DNA of 64,000 nucleotides from Streptococcus cristatus ATCC 51100 (GTDB lineage: Bacteria; Bacillota; Bacilli; Lactobacillales; Streptococcaceae): assembly GCF_011612585.1 (NCBI RefSeq), contig NZ_CP050133.1, positions 806,001 through 870,000 on the forward strand. The letters are read 5' to 3'. Both the position numbers and the translations under genes were made by a program. The notes under the pieces were generated by a model. The model was not told the DNA's origin. It saw nothing but the letters and a program-made list of their open reading frames with translations, and did not search any database. This document shows, piece by piece, positions 45,209 to 55,294 of the stretch. Numbering within the stretch: the stretch's first letter is position 1; every line of letters begins with the position of its first letter.

Positions 45209-45273
45209 ACTTATTTATCTTGCTAATGATTGGGGCAAGGTCTCTACAAGATGCCAAACATCTAACAATAAGT
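45209..45273 (+). promoter_or_regulatory. Guanine-type purine riboswitch aptamer
   Basis: A three-way junction can be drawn: P1 ACTTATT/AATAAGT, J1/2 TAT, P2 CTTGCT/GGCAAG, J2/3 GTCTCTACA, P3 AGATG/CATCT, J3/1 AAC. The P2 loop ends in GG and the P3 loop starts with CC, as in the kissing loops of purine aptamers. The C ending J3/1 corresponds to the guanine/xanthine-reading cytosine. The top P1 pair is U-A rather than the usual A-U, and P3 is short. It precedes xpt-pbuX, a usual target. Confidence 0.7.
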
Positions 45274-45324
45274 GAGTCTAATGACTTTCTGGTACTTTCA
45301 GTGTCAGGCTATTTGTCATTAAAA

Positions 45325-45359
45325 GAAAGGACTTGCTTATCGTGGCAGGTCCTTTCTTC
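45325..45359 (+). terminator. Riboswitch expression-platform terminator
   Basis: GAAAGGAC...GC pairs with GC.GGTCCTTTC, followed by TT; it stands 30 bases before the xpt start. Ligand binding would favour it and turn xpt-pbuX off. Confidence 0.7.
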
Positions 45360-45389
45360 ATTGAACCAAGATATGTTAAGAGGAGATAC

Positions 45390-45971
45390 ATGAAAAAATT
45401 AGAAGAGAGAATTCTGCAAGACGGCAACGTTTTGGGAGAAAATATTCTCAAAGTTGACTCTTTCCTGACCCATCAGGTTGATTTTTCGCTTATGAAAGAA
45501 ATCGGACAAGTATTTGCCGAGCATTTCAGGAATGCAGGCATTACAAAAGTTGTGACGATTGAGGCTTCAGGGATTGTACCGGCTGTCTATACAGCGGAAG
45601 CCCTGGGTGTTCCCATGATTTTTGCTAAAAAGTCTAAGAATATCACCATGACTGAAGGGATTTTAACGGCGGAAGTGTATTCATTTACCAAGCAGGTCAC
45701 TTCGACGGTTTCCATCGCTAGTAAGTTTTTGGAGTCAAGTGACAAGGTCCTGGTCGTTGATGATTTCTTGGCAAATGGTCAGGCAGCTAAGGGCTTGATT
45801 AAAATTATTGAAGAAGCAGGTGCTGAGGTGGTAGCCGTTGGAATCGTGATTGAGAAATCTTTCCAAGATGGTCGAAGCTTGCTAGAAGCTCAAGGACAAA
45901 CAGTTCTTTCTCTGGCTCGAATTGACCGATTTGAAAATGGAAAAGTTGTATTTAGAGAGGCAGATCTATAA
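45390..45971 (+). CDS. xpt: Xanthine phosphoribosyltransferase
   Basis: Converts xanthine and PRPP to XMP. The 193 residues are full length, with the PRPP-binding loop [16 protein letters not shown] and the N-terminal [22 protein letters not shown] typical of Xpt. The ATG at 45390 follows AGAGGAG; the longer frame runs through the terminator. pbuX starts one base after the stop. Confidence 0.96.
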   Translation: MKKLEERILQDGNVLGENILKVDSFLTHQVDFSLMKEIGQVFAEHFRNAGITKVVTIEASGIVPAVYTAEALGVPMIFAKKSKNITMTEGILTAEVYSFTKQVTSTVSIASKFLESSDKVLVVDDFLANGQAAKGLIKIIEEAGAEVVAVGIVIEKSFQDGRSLLEAQGQTVLSLARIDRFENGKVVFREADL

Positions 45972-45972
45972 G

Positions 45973-47238
45973 ATGAACTATAATGAAGAAAAACATTCAC
46001 AGGCAGCCATTTTAGGTTTGCAGCATTTGTTGGCTATGTACTCAGGCTCCATTCTGGTACCGATTATGATTGCTGGGGCTCTGGGATACTCGGCTGAGCA
46101 GCTGACTTACCTGATTTCGACAGATATTTTTATGTGTGGTGTTGCAACTCTCTTGCAGCTTCAATTAAATAAATATTTTGGTATCGGTCTGCCAGTCGTG
46201 TTGGGCGTGGCCTTCCAGTCCGTTGCTCCCTTGATTATCATTGGGCAGAGCCATGGTAGTGGCGCCATGTTTGGTGCCTTGATTGCGTCAGGGATTTATG
46301 TTATTCTGATCGCTGGGATTTTCTCAAAAATCGCTAATCTGTTTCCATCTGTTGTGACTGGTTCGGTCATTACGACCATTGGGTTGACTTTGATTCCAGT
46401 TGCCATTGGCAATATGGGAAATAATGTAGACAAGCCGACCGCCCAAAGTCTGATTCTAGCAGCTGTGACGGTGCTGATTATCCTTTTGATTAACATTTTT
46501 ACCAAAGGTTTTATCAAATCCATCTCTATTTTGATTGGGTTGATTGTCGGTACGGGCATTGCTGGAGCCATGGGCTTGGTGGATCTGACGCCCGTCGCAC
46601 AGGCTCCGCTGGTCCATGTGCCAACCCCTTTCTATTTCGGAGCTCCAAAGTTTGAATTTTCTTCTATCGTGATGATGTGTATCATCGCAACGGTTTCCTT
46701 AGTAGAGTCAACAGGGGTGTACTTGGCACTTTCTGACATTACCAAAGATAAAATTGACAGCACCCGATTGCGAAATGGTTATCGAGCAGAAGGACTTGCG
46801 GTCCTGCTGGGTGGTGTCTTCAATACTTTCCCTTACACAGGGTTTTCTCAAAATGTTGGCTTGGTCAAATTATCCGGTATCAAAACGCGGTTGCCGATTT
46901 ATTATGCCGCTGCTTTCCTGATTCTCCTCGGTCTTTTACCAAAATTCGGAGCCTTGGCACAAATTATCCCAAGTCCAGTTCTTGGTGGTGCCATGCTGGT
47001 TATGTTTGGTTTTGTCTCCGTTCAGGGGATGCAAATCTTAGCGCGTGTTGACTTTGAGCACAGTGAACATAATTTCCTCATTGCAGCAATTTCTATTTCA
47101 GCAGGTGTCGGACTCAATGGTAGCAGCCTTTTCAACAGCCTACCGACCAGCCTTCAGATGTTCTTCTCAAATGGAATTGTCATGGCCAGTCTGATTGCCA
47201 TTGTCCTAAACGCGATCTTAAATCGCAAAAATAAATAA
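45973..47238 (+). CDS. pbuX: Xanthine permease
   Basis: NCS2-family purine uptake protein, 421 residues with about twelve to fourteen helices. The start is ATG 45973, two bases after xpt. Family motifs: GLQHLLAMYSGSILVP, the QSVAPLI region, ESTGVYLALSDI with the substrate-site Glu, and NTFPYTGFSQNVGL. Cotranscribed with xpt under the riboswitch. Confidence 0.95.
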   Translation: MNYNEEKHSQAAILGLQHLLAMYSGSILVPIMIAGALGYSAEQLTYLISTDIFMCGVATLLQLQLNKYFGIGLPVVLGVAFQSVAPLIIIGQSHGSGAMFGALIASGIYVILIAGIFSKIANLFPSVVTGSVITTIGLTLIPVAIGNMGNNVDKPTAQSLILAAVTVLIILLINIFTKGFIKSISILIGLIVGTGIAGAMGLVDLTPVAQAPLVHVPTPFYFGAPKFEFSSIVMMCIIATVSLVESTGVYLALSDITKDKIDSTRLRNGYRAEGLAVLLGGVFNTFPYTGFSQNVGLVKLSGIKTRLPIYYAAAFLILLGLLPKFGALAQIIPSPVLGGAMLVMFGFVSVQGMQILARVDFEHSEHNFLIAAISISAGVGLNGSSLFNSLPTSLQMFFSNGIVMASLIAIVLNAILNRKNK

Positions 47239-47243
47239 GAAAG

Positions 47244-47360
47244 AGAGTGGGACAGAAATCGGTAATTCGTTAAAATTCGATTTCGTCGTCCCACCTCCGC
47301 AAAGTTGAGTAGGGCTGTAAAAGCTGATGAAATCAGCGTAGTAGAGCCCACTCAACCACT
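47244..47360. repeat. Structured intergenic repeat-like element
   Basis: Two consecutive hairpins: GTGGGAC.GAAATCG pairs with CGATTTCG...GTCCCAC (about 47249-47293), then GTTGAGT.GGGCT pairs with AGCCCACTCAAC (about 47302-47357). The 'GTGGGACAGAAATCG' start and the 'CCCACTCAACCACTGCGTCTTG' end look like a dispersed streptococcal intergenic sequence I have seen in this genus, but copy number cannot be tested here. Confidence 0.5.
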
Positions 47361-47391
47361 GCGTCTTGCGCGACAATCCAAAGACAATTGA

Positions 47392-47421
47392 GAGGCTAGG
47401 ACTTTTGTCCTAGCCTCTTTT
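47392..47421 (+). terminator. Terminator after pbuX
   Basis: A perfect 11-bp stem GAGGCTAGGAC / GTCCTAGCCTC with loop TTTT and a T run. Confidence 0.88.
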
Positions 47422-47476
47422 GACTATTTAGTTGGCTTGTAGTATAGTTAAAGAAGATTAAAAAAAGGACTTCAAC

Positions 47477-48817
47477 ATGTATCAGACTTATCATTTGAAA
47501 CAACGCCTAAGCTTGTTTGTCTCAATTTTTCTTCCCATCCTGATTTATCAGCTGGCAAATTTCTCGGCTTCCTTTGTTGACACGACCATGACGGGCCAAT
47601 ACGATACCTTGCATCTGGCAGGTGTCTCTATGGCGACCAGTCTGTGGGGCTCATTTTTCTCCTTTCTGACGGGGATTGTGTCTGCCTTGGTTCCGATCAT
47701 TGGTCATCATTTGGGACAGGGGAAAGATGAAAAAATAGCCTCTGATTTTTATCAGTTTATCTATCTTTCTTTGGCTTTATCGCTGATTTTATTTGCGCTG
47801 GTATTTTTAGGTGCCCCTTTGGTTTTGCAGCGTTTGGGCTTAGACCCCCTGGTAAAAGATGTGGCCCAGCGTTATCTTTGGTACTTGTCCATCGGTATCA
47901 TTCCCTTCTTGCTCTTTAGTGTTATTCGCTCTCTCTTGGACGCTTTGGGGTTAACTCGGCTTTCTATGTATTTGATGCTTTTGCTCCTACCTTTGAATGC
48001 TAGCTTTAATTATGTTTTGATTTATGGGGCTTTTGGCTTTCCAGAGATGGGCGGGGCTGGTGCGGGACTAGGCACTTCTTTAGCTTATTGGGTTTTATTA
48101 GTCATATCACTATTATTGGCCATCAAACATCCTAAAGTCCGCCAATACCAACTCTGGAAAATTCGTCCCTTGAGCACAACTGGTTTGGCTGAAGGTTTTC
48201 GCTTAGGCTTGCCAATAGGAGGGACAGTCTTTGCCGAAGTTGTCATCTTTTCAATCGTCGGACTGGTGATGTCAAAATTTTCATCTTTGATTATCGCTAG
48301 CCATCAGTCCGCTATGAACTTTTCTACTCTCATGTATGCTTTCCCTATGAGTATCTCTACAGCTATGGCCATTATCGTCTCTTATGAGTTGGGAGCTGAA
48401 AGACTTGACGATGTGAAGAAATATTGTACTTTGGGGAGAATTGTGGCATCCATTTTCGCGGTCTTTACCTTGATTTTTCTCTATATTTTCCGAGACAAGG
48501 TTGCCAGTCTCTATGGCTCAGATCCAGATTTCATACGTCTGACCTCAATCTTTCTTACTTTTAGCCTCTTTTTCCAATTGGCTGATACAATTGCCGCTCC
48601 TTTGCAGGGAATTTTGCGAGGCTACAAGGATACGAAAGCTCCATTTTACTTAGGCTTGCTAGCTTACTGGGGCGTTTCTTTGCCTCTGGGCTTGTTTTTA
48701 GATCAGGCTACGGACTTGGGACCTTATGGTTATTGGATTGGACTGATTGCGAGTTTGGTCGTGAGTGCAATCCTTTACCAACTGCGATTGAATTATATCC
48801 AAAAGAAGCGACGCTGA
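47477..48817 (+). CDS. MATE-family efflux transporter
   Basis: A 446-residue cation-coupled multidrug exporter with about twelve helices in two related halves. The first half has FVDTTMTGQYDTLHLAGVSM; the second has QSAMNFSTLMYAFPMSISTA. NorM/DinF-like substrates (cationic dyes, quinolones) are possible, but the sequence does not settle it. Monocistronic. Confidence 0.92.
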   Translation: MYQTYHLKQRLSLFVSIFLPILIYQLANFSASFVDTTMTGQYDTLHLAGVSMATSLWGSFFSFLTGIVSALVPIIGHHLGQGKDEKIASDFYQFIYLSLALSLILFALVFLGAPLVLQRLGLDPLVKDVAQRYLWYLSIGIIPFLLFSVIRSLLDALGLTRLSMYLMLLLLPLNASFNYVLIYGAFGFPEMGGAGAGLGTSLAYWVLLVISLLLAIKHPKVRQYQLWKIRPLSTTGLAEGFRLGLPIGGTVFAEVVIFSIVGLVMSKFSSLIIASHQSAMNFSTLMYAFPMSISTAMAIIVSYELGAERLDDVKKYCTLGRIVASIFAVFTLIFLYIFRDKVASLYGSDPDFIRLTSIFLTFSLFFQLADTIAAPLQGILRGYKDTKAPFYLGLLAYWGVSLPLGLFLDQATDLGPYGYWIGLIASLVVSAILYQLRLNYIQKKRR

Positions 48818-48836
48818 GCGTTTTCATCATAAAATT

Positions 48837-48866
48837 AAAAGGCTGAGTTATTATCTCAGCCTTTTT
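48837..48866. terminator. Bidirectional terminator between MATE gene and tautomerase
   Basis: AAAAGGCTGAG / CTCAGCCTTTTT stem between convergent genes. Confidence 0.88.
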
Positions 48867-48870
48867 GATT

Positions 48871-49053
48871 TTATTTTGTTCGCATTTCACCTTGAGGGAA
48901 GTAAGTGCCTTCTGGCATGTCGTTGATGATGACATGGACAGCAGACTGAGGTGCGCCAGTATTTCTGACAACGGCTTCGGTGACTTCCTTAGCCAAAGCT
49001 TTCTTTTGTTCCAAGCTGCGGCCTTCAAATAAATCAATTCTGACAAATGGCAT
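48871..49053 (-). CDS. 4-oxalocrotonate tautomerase-like protein
   Basis: A 60-residue tautomerase-family protein. Met is followed by Pro (MPFVRIDLFEG), and that proline becomes the catalytic N-terminal residue after Met removal. GRSLEQKKALAKEVTEAVV and VHVIINDMPEG are family typical. GGAG lies before the ATG on the minus strand. The physiological substrate in streptococci is unknown. Confidence 0.9.
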   Translation of the reverse strand: MPFVRIDLFEGRSLEQKKALAKEVTEAVVRNTGAPQSAVHVIINDMPEGTYFPQGEMRTK

Positions 49054-49135
49054 ATGATTTCTCCTTTTCTTTTGCTAATCTTATTTTATCACAAATTAGG
49101 TTTTAAAGAATAGTGAATTATGGTAAAATAATAGG

Positions 49136-49201
49136 AAGTATGGTTGGTCTTTCCAGCAGAGTTTATGGACAGTGCTGAAAGTCCTAGAAAGACAATACTT
49201 A
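49136..49201 (+). promoter_or_regulatory. Structured tdk leader
   Basis: AAGTAT..TTG.TCTTTC can pair with GAAAGACAATACTT across about 35 bases, an imperfect inverted repeat upstream of tdk. It is not followed by a T run. Its function is not evident. Confidence 0.35.
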
Positions 49202-49220
49202 GAGAGAATGTAAGAATAAA

Positions 49221-49802
49221 ATGGCTCAGTTATATTATAAATATGGCACAATGAATTCGGGCAAGACCATTGAAATTTTGAAAGTGGCCCACAACTACGA
49301 AGAGCAGGGCAAAAGCGTGGTAATCATGACCTCGGCTGTCGATACACGAGATGGCTTTGGCGTTGTTTCCAGCCGTATCGGCATGAAGCGATCTGCTATG
49401 GCAATCGAGGATCAAACGGATATTTTTGGCTATATTCAAAGTCTGCCTGAAAAGCCGTACTGCGTTTTGATTGATGAGGCTCAGTTTTTGAAACGTCACC
49501 ATGTCTATGATTTGGCTAGAGTAGTGGATGAGCTGGATGTTCCAGTCATGGCTTTTGGTCTGAAAAATGATTTTCGCAATGAACTCTTTGAAGGCTCCAA
49601 GCATCTCTTGCTCCTGGCTGATAAGATTGACGAAATCAAAACCATTTGCCAATATTGTTCAAAAAAAGCAACTATGGTTTTGCGGACGGATAATGGGAAA
49701 CCTGTCTATGATGGCGAACAGATCAAAATTGGTGGCCATGAGACCTATATTTCTGTTTGCCGCAAGCATTATTTCAATCCCCCATTAAGTAGAATGAATT
49801 AG
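49221..49802 (+). CDS. tdk: Thymidine kinase
   Basis: Phosphorylates thymidine for salvage. The 193-residue type-II enzyme has the P-loop GTMNSGKT, Walker [10 protein letters not shown] and a zinc site (CQYCSKK with the later CRKH). The lasso-end motif [16 protein letters not shown] is present. No strong Shine-Dalgarno precedes the ATG. It stands 25 bases before prfA, the usual streptococcal tdk-prfA-prmC-sua5-glyA order. Confidence 0.95.
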   Translation: MAQLYYKYGTMNSGKTIEILKVAHNYEEQGKSVVIMTSAVDTRDGFGVVSSRIGMKRSAMAIEDQTDIFGYIQSLPEKPYCVLIDEAQFLKRHHVYDLARVVDELDVPVMAFGLKNDFRNELFEGSKHLLLLADKIDEIKTICQYCSKKATMVLRTDNGKPVYDGEQIKIGGHETYISVCRKHYFNPPLSRMN

Positions 49803-49827
49803 AAAATCAAGGAGATAGATTACAAAG

Positions 49828-50907
49828 ATGAATATTTATGACCAGTTACAGGCAGTGGAAGACCGCTATGAAGAGCTCGGAGAATTACTCAGTGACCCAG
49901 ATGTGGTCTCAGACACCAAGCGTTTCATGGAGCTTTCAAAAGAAGAGGCTTCTACTCGTGATACGGTAACAGCCTACCGCGAATACAAGCAAGTCCTTCA
50001 AAACATCGTTGATGCTGAAGAGATGATTAAAGAGTCTGGCGGAGATGCTGATTTGGAAGAAATGGCCAAGCAAGAACTCAAAGATGCCAAGGCTGATAAA
50101 GAAGCATACGAAGAAAAGCTGAAAATTCTCCTATTACCTAAGGATCCAAACGACGACAAGAACATCATCCTTGAAATCCGTGGAGCAGCTGGTGGAGATG
50201 AAGCGGCGCTTTTTGCTGGAGATTTGCTGACGATGTATCAGAAGTATGCGGAAGCCCAAGGCTGGCGTTTTGAAGTCATGGAAGCCTCAATGAACGGTGT
50301 CGGTGGTTTCAAAGAAGTAGTGGCCATGGTTTCAGGGCAATCTGTTTACTCTAAACTCAAGTATGAATCAGGTGCTCACCGCGTGCAACGGGTCCCTGTG
50401 ACAGAAAGTCAAGGCCGTGTTCATACCTCAACAGCAACTGTCTTGGTTATGCCAGAAATCGAAGAAGTAGAATACGATATTGATCCAAAAGACCTTCGTG
50501 TCGACATCTACCACGCATCTGGTGCTGGTGGACAGAACGTCAACAAGGTTGCGACTGCCGTTCGTATCGTTCATTTGCCAACCAATATCAAGGTTGAAAT
50601 GCAGGAAGAACGGACTCAGCAGAAAAACCGTGAGAAGGCTATGAAGATCATCCGTGCGCGTGTGGCTGATCACTTTGCTCAGATTGCTCAGGATGAGCAA
50701 GACGCTGAACGTAAGTCAACGATTGGTACTGGTGACCGTTCAGAGCGGATCCGTACCTATAACTTCCCGCAAAACCGTGTCACAGACCACCGTATTGGTT
50801 TGACTTTGCAAAAGCTTGATACGATTTTAGCTGGCAAACTGGATGAAGTCGTCGACGCCTTGGTTCTCTATGACCAAACGCAAAAACTAGAAGAGCTGAA
50901 TAAATAA
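49828..50907 (+). CDS. prfA: Peptide chain release factor 1
   Basis: Reads UAA and UAG stop codons and triggers peptide release. The 359 residues include the anticodon-like [14 protein letters not shown] region (here a PVT-type tripeptide, as expected for RF1) and GAGGQNVNK with the catalytic GGQ whose Gln is methylated by PrmC. prmC starts at the last base of its stop codon, so enzyme and substrate are coupled. Confidence 0.98.
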   Translation: MNIYDQLQAVEDRYEELGELLSDPDVVSDTKRFMELSKEEASTRDTVTAYREYKQVLQNIVDAEEMIKESGGDADLEEMAKQELKDAKADKEAYEEKLKILLLPKDPNDDKNIILEIRGAAGGDEAALFAGDLLTMYQKYAEAQGWRFEVMEASMNGVGGFKEVVAMVSGQSVYSKLKYESGAHRVQRVPVTESQGRVHTSTATVLVMPEIEEVEYDIDPKDLRVDIYHASGAGGQNVNKVATAVRIVHLPTNIKVEMQEERTQQKNREKAMKIIRARVADHFAQIAQDEQDAERKSTIGTGDRSERIRTYNFPQNRVTDHRIGLTLQKLDTILAGKLDEVVDALVLYDQTQKLEELNK

Positions 50908-51737
50908 TGACATTAGCTCAATATTTAGCTGAGTTAGAGCAGGAGCTAGTGGTAGCAGGAGAAGAAGCAGAAAGTCTGTCTTTCGTTTATCGAGCTCTCA
51001 ATGAGCTCTCCTTTACCGATTTTGTTCTCAAGCTTCAGGCAGAGCTTAGTCAGGAAGATCGTGACCACCTGAAAGCAATTCAAGAGCAGCTGCTTGCTCA
51101 TAAGCCAGCTCAGTATATTATCGGTAGTAGTGATTTTCACGGCTTGACTCTCAAGGTTGATGAGCGGGTCTTGATTCCAAGGCCTGAGACGGAGGAGCTG
51201 GTGGAGCTGATTTTGTCGGAGAATCCTGAAAAATCTTTGTCAGTCTTGGATATCGGAACGGGTAGCGGAGCCATCGCTCTGGCATTGGCAAGCAGTCGCC
51301 CAGACTGGCAGATTACTGCTTCTGACCTTTCGGAAGATGCACTTGCTTTGGCGGCGGAAAACGCCCAGTCCTGTGGGCTTGATCTTGCCTTTGTCCAATC
51401 CGATTGCATGGAAGCGATTAGCGGGAACTTTGACATTATCGTTTCCAACCCACCCTATATTTCAGAAGCAGATAAAGACGAAGTCGGACTTAACGTTCTG
51501 ACCTCAGAACCTCACATGGCCCTCTTTGCTGAGGAGAATGGCTATGCCGTCTATCGGAAAATAGCAGAGCAGGCAGAGGACTATCTGACAGAAAAAGGAA
51601 AAATTTATCTGGAAATTGGCTACAAGCAAGGAGACGGCGTTGCGGAGTTATTCAAAAAATCTTTCCCTCAAAAACGAATCCGAGTCTTGAAAGATCAATT
51701 TGGAAAAGATAGAATGGTGGCGGTTGACAATGGATAA
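50907..51737 (+). CDS. prmC: Release factor glutamine methyltransferase
   Basis: Methylates the GGQ glutamine of release factors using S-adenosylmethionine. The 276 residues have the N-terminal helical domain, ILDIGTGSGAIALALA-type motif I (here VLDIGTGSGAIALALA) and the substrate-Gln motif NPPYI. Translationally coupled to prfA (TAATG). Confidence 0.96.
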   Translation: MTLAQYLAELEQELVVAGEEAESLSFVYRALNELSFTDFVLKLQAELSQEDRDHLKAIQEQLLAHKPAQYIIGSSDFHGLTLKVDERVLIPRPETEELVELILSENPEKSLSVLDIGTGSGAIALALASSRPDWQITASDLSEDALALAAENAQSCGLDLAFVQSDCMEAISGNFDIIVSNPPYISEADKDEVGLNVLTSEPHMALFAEENGYAVYRKIAEQAEDYLTEKGKIYLEIGYKQGDGVAELFKKSFPQKRIRVLKDQFGKDRMVAVDNG

Positions 51738-52320
51738 GATAAAAAAGACTCTGGCAGCAGGTGGAGCGGTTGTCCTGCCCACGGAAACGGTGTATGGCCT
51801 TTTTGCTCAAGCTTTAAACGAAGAGGCGGTTGAGCGAGTCTACGAATTAAAAAGAAGACCTCGTGACAAGGCTCTCAATATCAATGTGGCTAGCTTGGAA
51901 GAGATTTATGCTTTTTCTAAGAACCAGCCCAGTTATCTGAAGCAACTCTATCAAGCCTTCCTACCTGGGCCACTGACTATTATCCTCCAGGCTAATGACC
52001 GTGTGCCATCTTGGATTAACTCTGGTATGGAAACTGTGGGCTTTCGGATTCCTAAGCATCCAGTTACGCTGGACTTGATTCGCAAGTACGGACCCTTGAT
52101 TGGTCCATCCGCCAATCTTTCTGGAAAAGCCAGTGGAACTGATTTCCAGCAGATTATGATGGATTTTCAAGAGCAAGTCTCGGGAGTAGAAGATGATGCT
52201 TCCTTGACTGGTCAGGATTCAACCATTCTAGACTTGTCTGGAGAAAAGGCTCTTATTTTACGCCAAGGGGCAATCACTCGCGAGGATATTCTCGCCCAAG
52301 TAAATGATATAACATTTTAA
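51730..52320 (+). CDS. Sua5/YciO/YrdC-type threonylcarbamoyl-AMP synthase
   Basis: Makes threonylcarbamoyl-AMP for the t6A tRNA modification. The 196-residue protein has only the YrdC domain: [28 protein letters not shown] and [13 protein letters not shown]. The usual ATG at 51730 overlaps prmC by 8 bases. The C-terminal Sua5 domain is absent, so it is closer in size to TsaC. Confidence 0.9.
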   Translation: MDKIKKTLAAGGAVVLPTETVYGLFAQALNEEAVERVYELKRRPRDKALNINVASLEEIYAFSKNQPSYLKQLYQAFLPGPLTIILQANDRVPSWINSGMETVGFRIPKHPVTLDLIRKYGPLIGPSANLSGKASGTDFQQIMMDFQEQVSGVEDDASLTGQDSTILDLSGEKALILRQGAITREDILAQVNDITF

Positions 52321-52367
52321 CTTTTAGGAGCCTAGCGCCCTATTTTCTCAAAAAAAGGAGACACCTT

Positions 52368-53630
52368 ATGATTTTTGACCAAGAAGACTACAAAACATTT
52401 GACAAAGAACTCTGGGATGCCATTGCCAATGAGGAAGATCGTCAGCAACATAATATTGAGCTGATTGCTTCAGAAAATGTCGTTTCTAAAGCTGTTATGG
52501 CGGCTCAAGGTTCTATTTTGACCAATAAATATGCTGAAGGCTACCCAGGTCGCCGCTATTATGGTGGAACAGACGTAGTGGATGTAGTGGAGAGCTTGGC
52601 AATTGAGCGCGCTAAGGAAATCTTTGGTGCAAAGTTTGCCAATGTGCAACCTCACTCAGGTAGCCAGGCCAATTGCGCAGCTTATATGGCTTTGATTGAG
52701 CCAGGCGACACAGTGATGGGCATGGATTTGTCTGCGGGTGGTCACTTGACCCATGGTGCTCCAGTAAGCTTCTCTGGCCAAACCTACAATTTTGTATCCT
52801 ATAGTGTTGATCCAGAAACAGAATTACTGGACTTTGATGCCATCCTCAAGCAAGCAAAGGAAGTACAGCCTAAGTTGATTGTGGCAGGTGCTTCAGCCTA
52901 TTCTCACATCATCGACTTTTCAAAATTCCGTGAAATCGCTGATGCGGTGGGTGCTAAGCTTATGGTCGATATGGCTCACATCGCTGGTTTGGTTGCTGCG
53001 GGTCTCCATCCTAGTCCTGTGCCTTATGCAGATATCACAACAACAACAACTCATAAGACTTTGCGTGGGCCTCGCGGTGGTTTGATTTTGACAAATGATG
53101 AAGAATTAGCTAAGAAAATCAACTCAGCTATCTTCCCAGGTATTCAGGGTGGGCCGTTAGAGCATGTCATCGCAGCCAAAGCAGTGGCCTTTAAAGAAGT
53201 GCTGGATCCAGCTTTCAAGGTTTATGCCCAGCAGATTTTGGACAACGCCCAAGCCATGGCGCAAGTCTTCCGTCAGCATGACAAGTTCCGTGTGATTTCT
53301 GACGGAACTGAAAATCACCTTTTCTTAGTCGATGTCACTAAGGTTGTAGAAAATGGGAAAGTTGCTCAAAATCTCTTGGATGAAGTCAATATTACCCTTA
53401 ATAAAAACTCCATCCCTTACGAGACTTTGTCACCATTTAAGACTAGCGGCATTCGTATCGGTACAGCAGCCATTGCAGCTCGAGGCTTTGGTGTCACAGA
53501 AAGTATCAAGGTAGCTGAGCTTATTATCAAGACTCTGGAAAACGCTGAAAACGAAGCGGTGCTGAACCAAGTGCGGGCGGAAGTTCGTGAATTGACGGAT
53601 GCTTTTCCGCTCTATGAAGGTTTGAACTAA
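52368..53630 (+). CDS. glyA: Serine hydroxymethyltransferase
   Basis: Interconverts serine and glycine with tetrahydrofolate, feeding methylene-THF to ThyA. It has 420 residues with the PLP lysine in [29 protein letters not shown] and [19 protein letters not shown] precedes the ATG. The next gene starts one base after the stop. Confidence 0.97.
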   Translation: MIFDQEDYKTFDKELWDAIANEEDRQQHNIELIASENVVSKAVMAAQGSILTNKYAEGYPGRRYYGGTDVVDVVESLAIERAKEIFGAKFANVQPHSGSQANCAAYMALIEPGDTVMGMDLSAGGHLTHGAPVSFSGQTYNFVSYSVDPETELLDFDAILKQAKEVQPKLIVAGASAYSHIIDFSKFREIADAVGAKLMVDMAHIAGLVAAGLHPSPVPYADITTTTTHKTLRGPRGGLILTNDEELAKKINSAIFPGIQGGPLEHVIAAKAVAFKEVLDPAFKVYAQQILDNAQAMAQVFRQHDKFRVISDGTENHLFLVDVTKVVENGKVAQNLLDEVNITLNKNSIPYETLSPFKTSGIRIGTAAIAARGFGVTESIKVAELIIKTLENAENEAVLNQVRAEVRELTDAFPLYEGLN

Positions 53631-53631
53631 G

Positions 53632-54606
53632 ATGGACATTTACGTAAAAAAGGCCATCATTCATCAATTCAGCCCAGCTGATACCGAGCTGCTACTGGCG
53701 GATAAGTTGCTTAACATTACTCCCAAGATTGAGGAATACCTTCGTAAGAAAATCGAGCGGGTCTATTCTGACGAGGCTAAAACAGGCATTTTCGAACCTG
53801 ATAATGTCTTTTTAGCCCAGCTTTCAGACGACTTACTGGAAACATCCGTGACGGTGGCCAAGCTTTGGCAGGAAGAGTTTTCGGTCAGTGAAAACCAGAA
53901 AACCAACGATCTGATTTTCGTTCAGTTTGACAAGGAAGGCGTGGAGCACTTCGCTTTTCTGCGGATTTCTCTGCGGGAAACCTTGACCCACTTGGGTGGT
54001 GAGACGGACAATCCAATCAAGCTGACGCAGAACAATCTGCCTGGCTTTGGTACAGGTGCGGACGAGGCTTTGGTCATCAATCTCCAGTCTCGCAAGTACC
54101 ATCTGATTGAAAAGCGTATCAAGTACAATGGTGCCTTCCTCAACTATTTTTCTGACAATATCTTGCAGGTCAGTCCCAAGATTTCACCAAAAAAATCTAT
54201 CAAAACTCTGGAAAAAACGGCTCAAAAGATTGCTGAAAGCTTTAACACAGACGACTTTCAGTTCCAGTCTAAGGTCAAATCCAGCATTTTCAAAAATCTG
54301 GAAGAAAATGACGAATTGTCTCCTGAAAAGTTGGCAGACGAGCTGTTTGACAGCAATCTGACAGCCCGACTTACCTTTATTGACCAAGTTAAGGAAACTG
54401 TTCCAGAGCCAATCAAGTTTGATGAGATTGACAGCAGTCGCCAGAAAAAGAAGTTCGAAAATCAAAAATTATCCCTCTCTAATGGAATAGAGCTAATCGT
54501 TCCCAATAATGTTTATCAGGATGCTGAATCCGTGGAATTTATCCAGAACGACAACGGGACTTACTCTATTCTCATCAAAAATATCGAGGATATACAAAGT
54601 AAATAA
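53632..54606 (+). CDS. 37-kDa nucleoid-associated protein (NdpA/YejK family)
   Basis: A 324-residue protein of the NdpA family, which in E. coli (YejK) associates with the nucleoid. The N-terminus [26 protein letters not shown] is family like, and [18 protein letters not shown] and [20 protein letters not shown] follow. No classical DNA-binding motif is visible. It sits between glyA and a Pmp23-like gene with near-zero spacing, as in other streptococci. Confidence 0.82.
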   Translation: MDIYVKKAIIHQFSPADTELLLADKLLNITPKIEEYLRKKIERVYSDEAKTGIFEPDNVFLAQLSDDLLETSVTVAKLWQEEFSVSENQKTNDLIFVQFDKEGVEHFAFLRISLRETLTHLGGETDNPIKLTQNNLPGFGTGADEALVINLQSRKYHLIEKRIKYNGAFLNYFSDNILQVSPKISPKKSIKTLEKTAQKIAESFNTDDFQFQSKVKSSIFKNLEENDELSPEKLADELFDSNLTARLTFIDQVKETVPEPIKFDEIDSSRQKKKFENQKLSLSNGIELIVPNNVYQDAESVEFIQNDNGTYSILIKNIEDIQSK

Positions 54607-55208
54607 TGTTTAAATTTATCAGAAGATTGATTTTGCTCATCATTCTGGCTGCCATCGCGATAAAAGGCTATCAAGTCCATCGTGATGTTAAGCAGGTTAT
54701 GACCTATCAAAGCTTGGTTAGAGAAGTGCTGGACGAGCAGGACACAGCGGCCAATGAAGAGCTAGTCCTAGCCATGATCTACACGGAAACCAAGGGAAGA
54801 AACAACGACCTCATGCAGTCTAGTGAGAGTGCAACAGGCGAAATCAATTCGATTACAGACAATAAAGAAAGTGTCCGGCAAGGGATTCAGACTTTATCGG
54901 ATAATCTAGAGCTGGCCAGCGAGAAAAAGGTGGATGTCTGGACGGCAGTTCAGGCCTACAATTTTGGTCAGGCTTATATCGACTATGTTGCGCAAAATGG
55001 CGGCGAGAATACGCTCGAGCTTGCAAAAAAATACTCAAAAGAAGTGGTTGCTCCGAGTCTTGGCAATGTGACTGGAAAAACCTATTCATACTATAATGTA
55101 CTTTCCATTTTTTACGGACCCAAGCTTTATATTAATGGTGGAAATTACTACTATTCGCGTCAGGTACGACTAAATATGTACCTTATCCGCTTTATGGGGT
55201 GGCTGTAA
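54606..55208 (+). CDS. Pmp23-like membrane-anchored lysozyme-fold protein
   Basis: A 200-residue protein with an N-terminal membrane anchor (about 6-22) and an outside lysozyme-like domain. [13 protein letters not shown] holds the likely catalytic Glu, with QSSESATG and [15 protein letters not shown] after it. It resembles pneumococcal Pmp23, a peptidoglycan-acting protein involved in wall maintenance. It overlaps the preceding stop by one base. Confidence 0.85.
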   Translation: MFKFIRRLILLIILAAIAIKGYQVHRDVKQVMTYQSLVREVLDEQDTAANEELVLAMIYTETKGRNNDLMQSSESATGEINSITDNKESVRQGIQTLSDNLELASEKKVDVWTAVQAYNFGQAYIDYVAQNGGENTLELAKKYSKEVVAPSLGNVTGKTYSYYNVLSIFYGPKLYINGGNYYYSRQVRLNMYLIRFMGWL

Positions 55209-55294
55209 ACAGATGATTTGAGTATAGCTTGCCTTTCTATAGGAATAAATTGAGATAAACTATACTAAACCAATTAGAATGCGAGTGTTGAACT

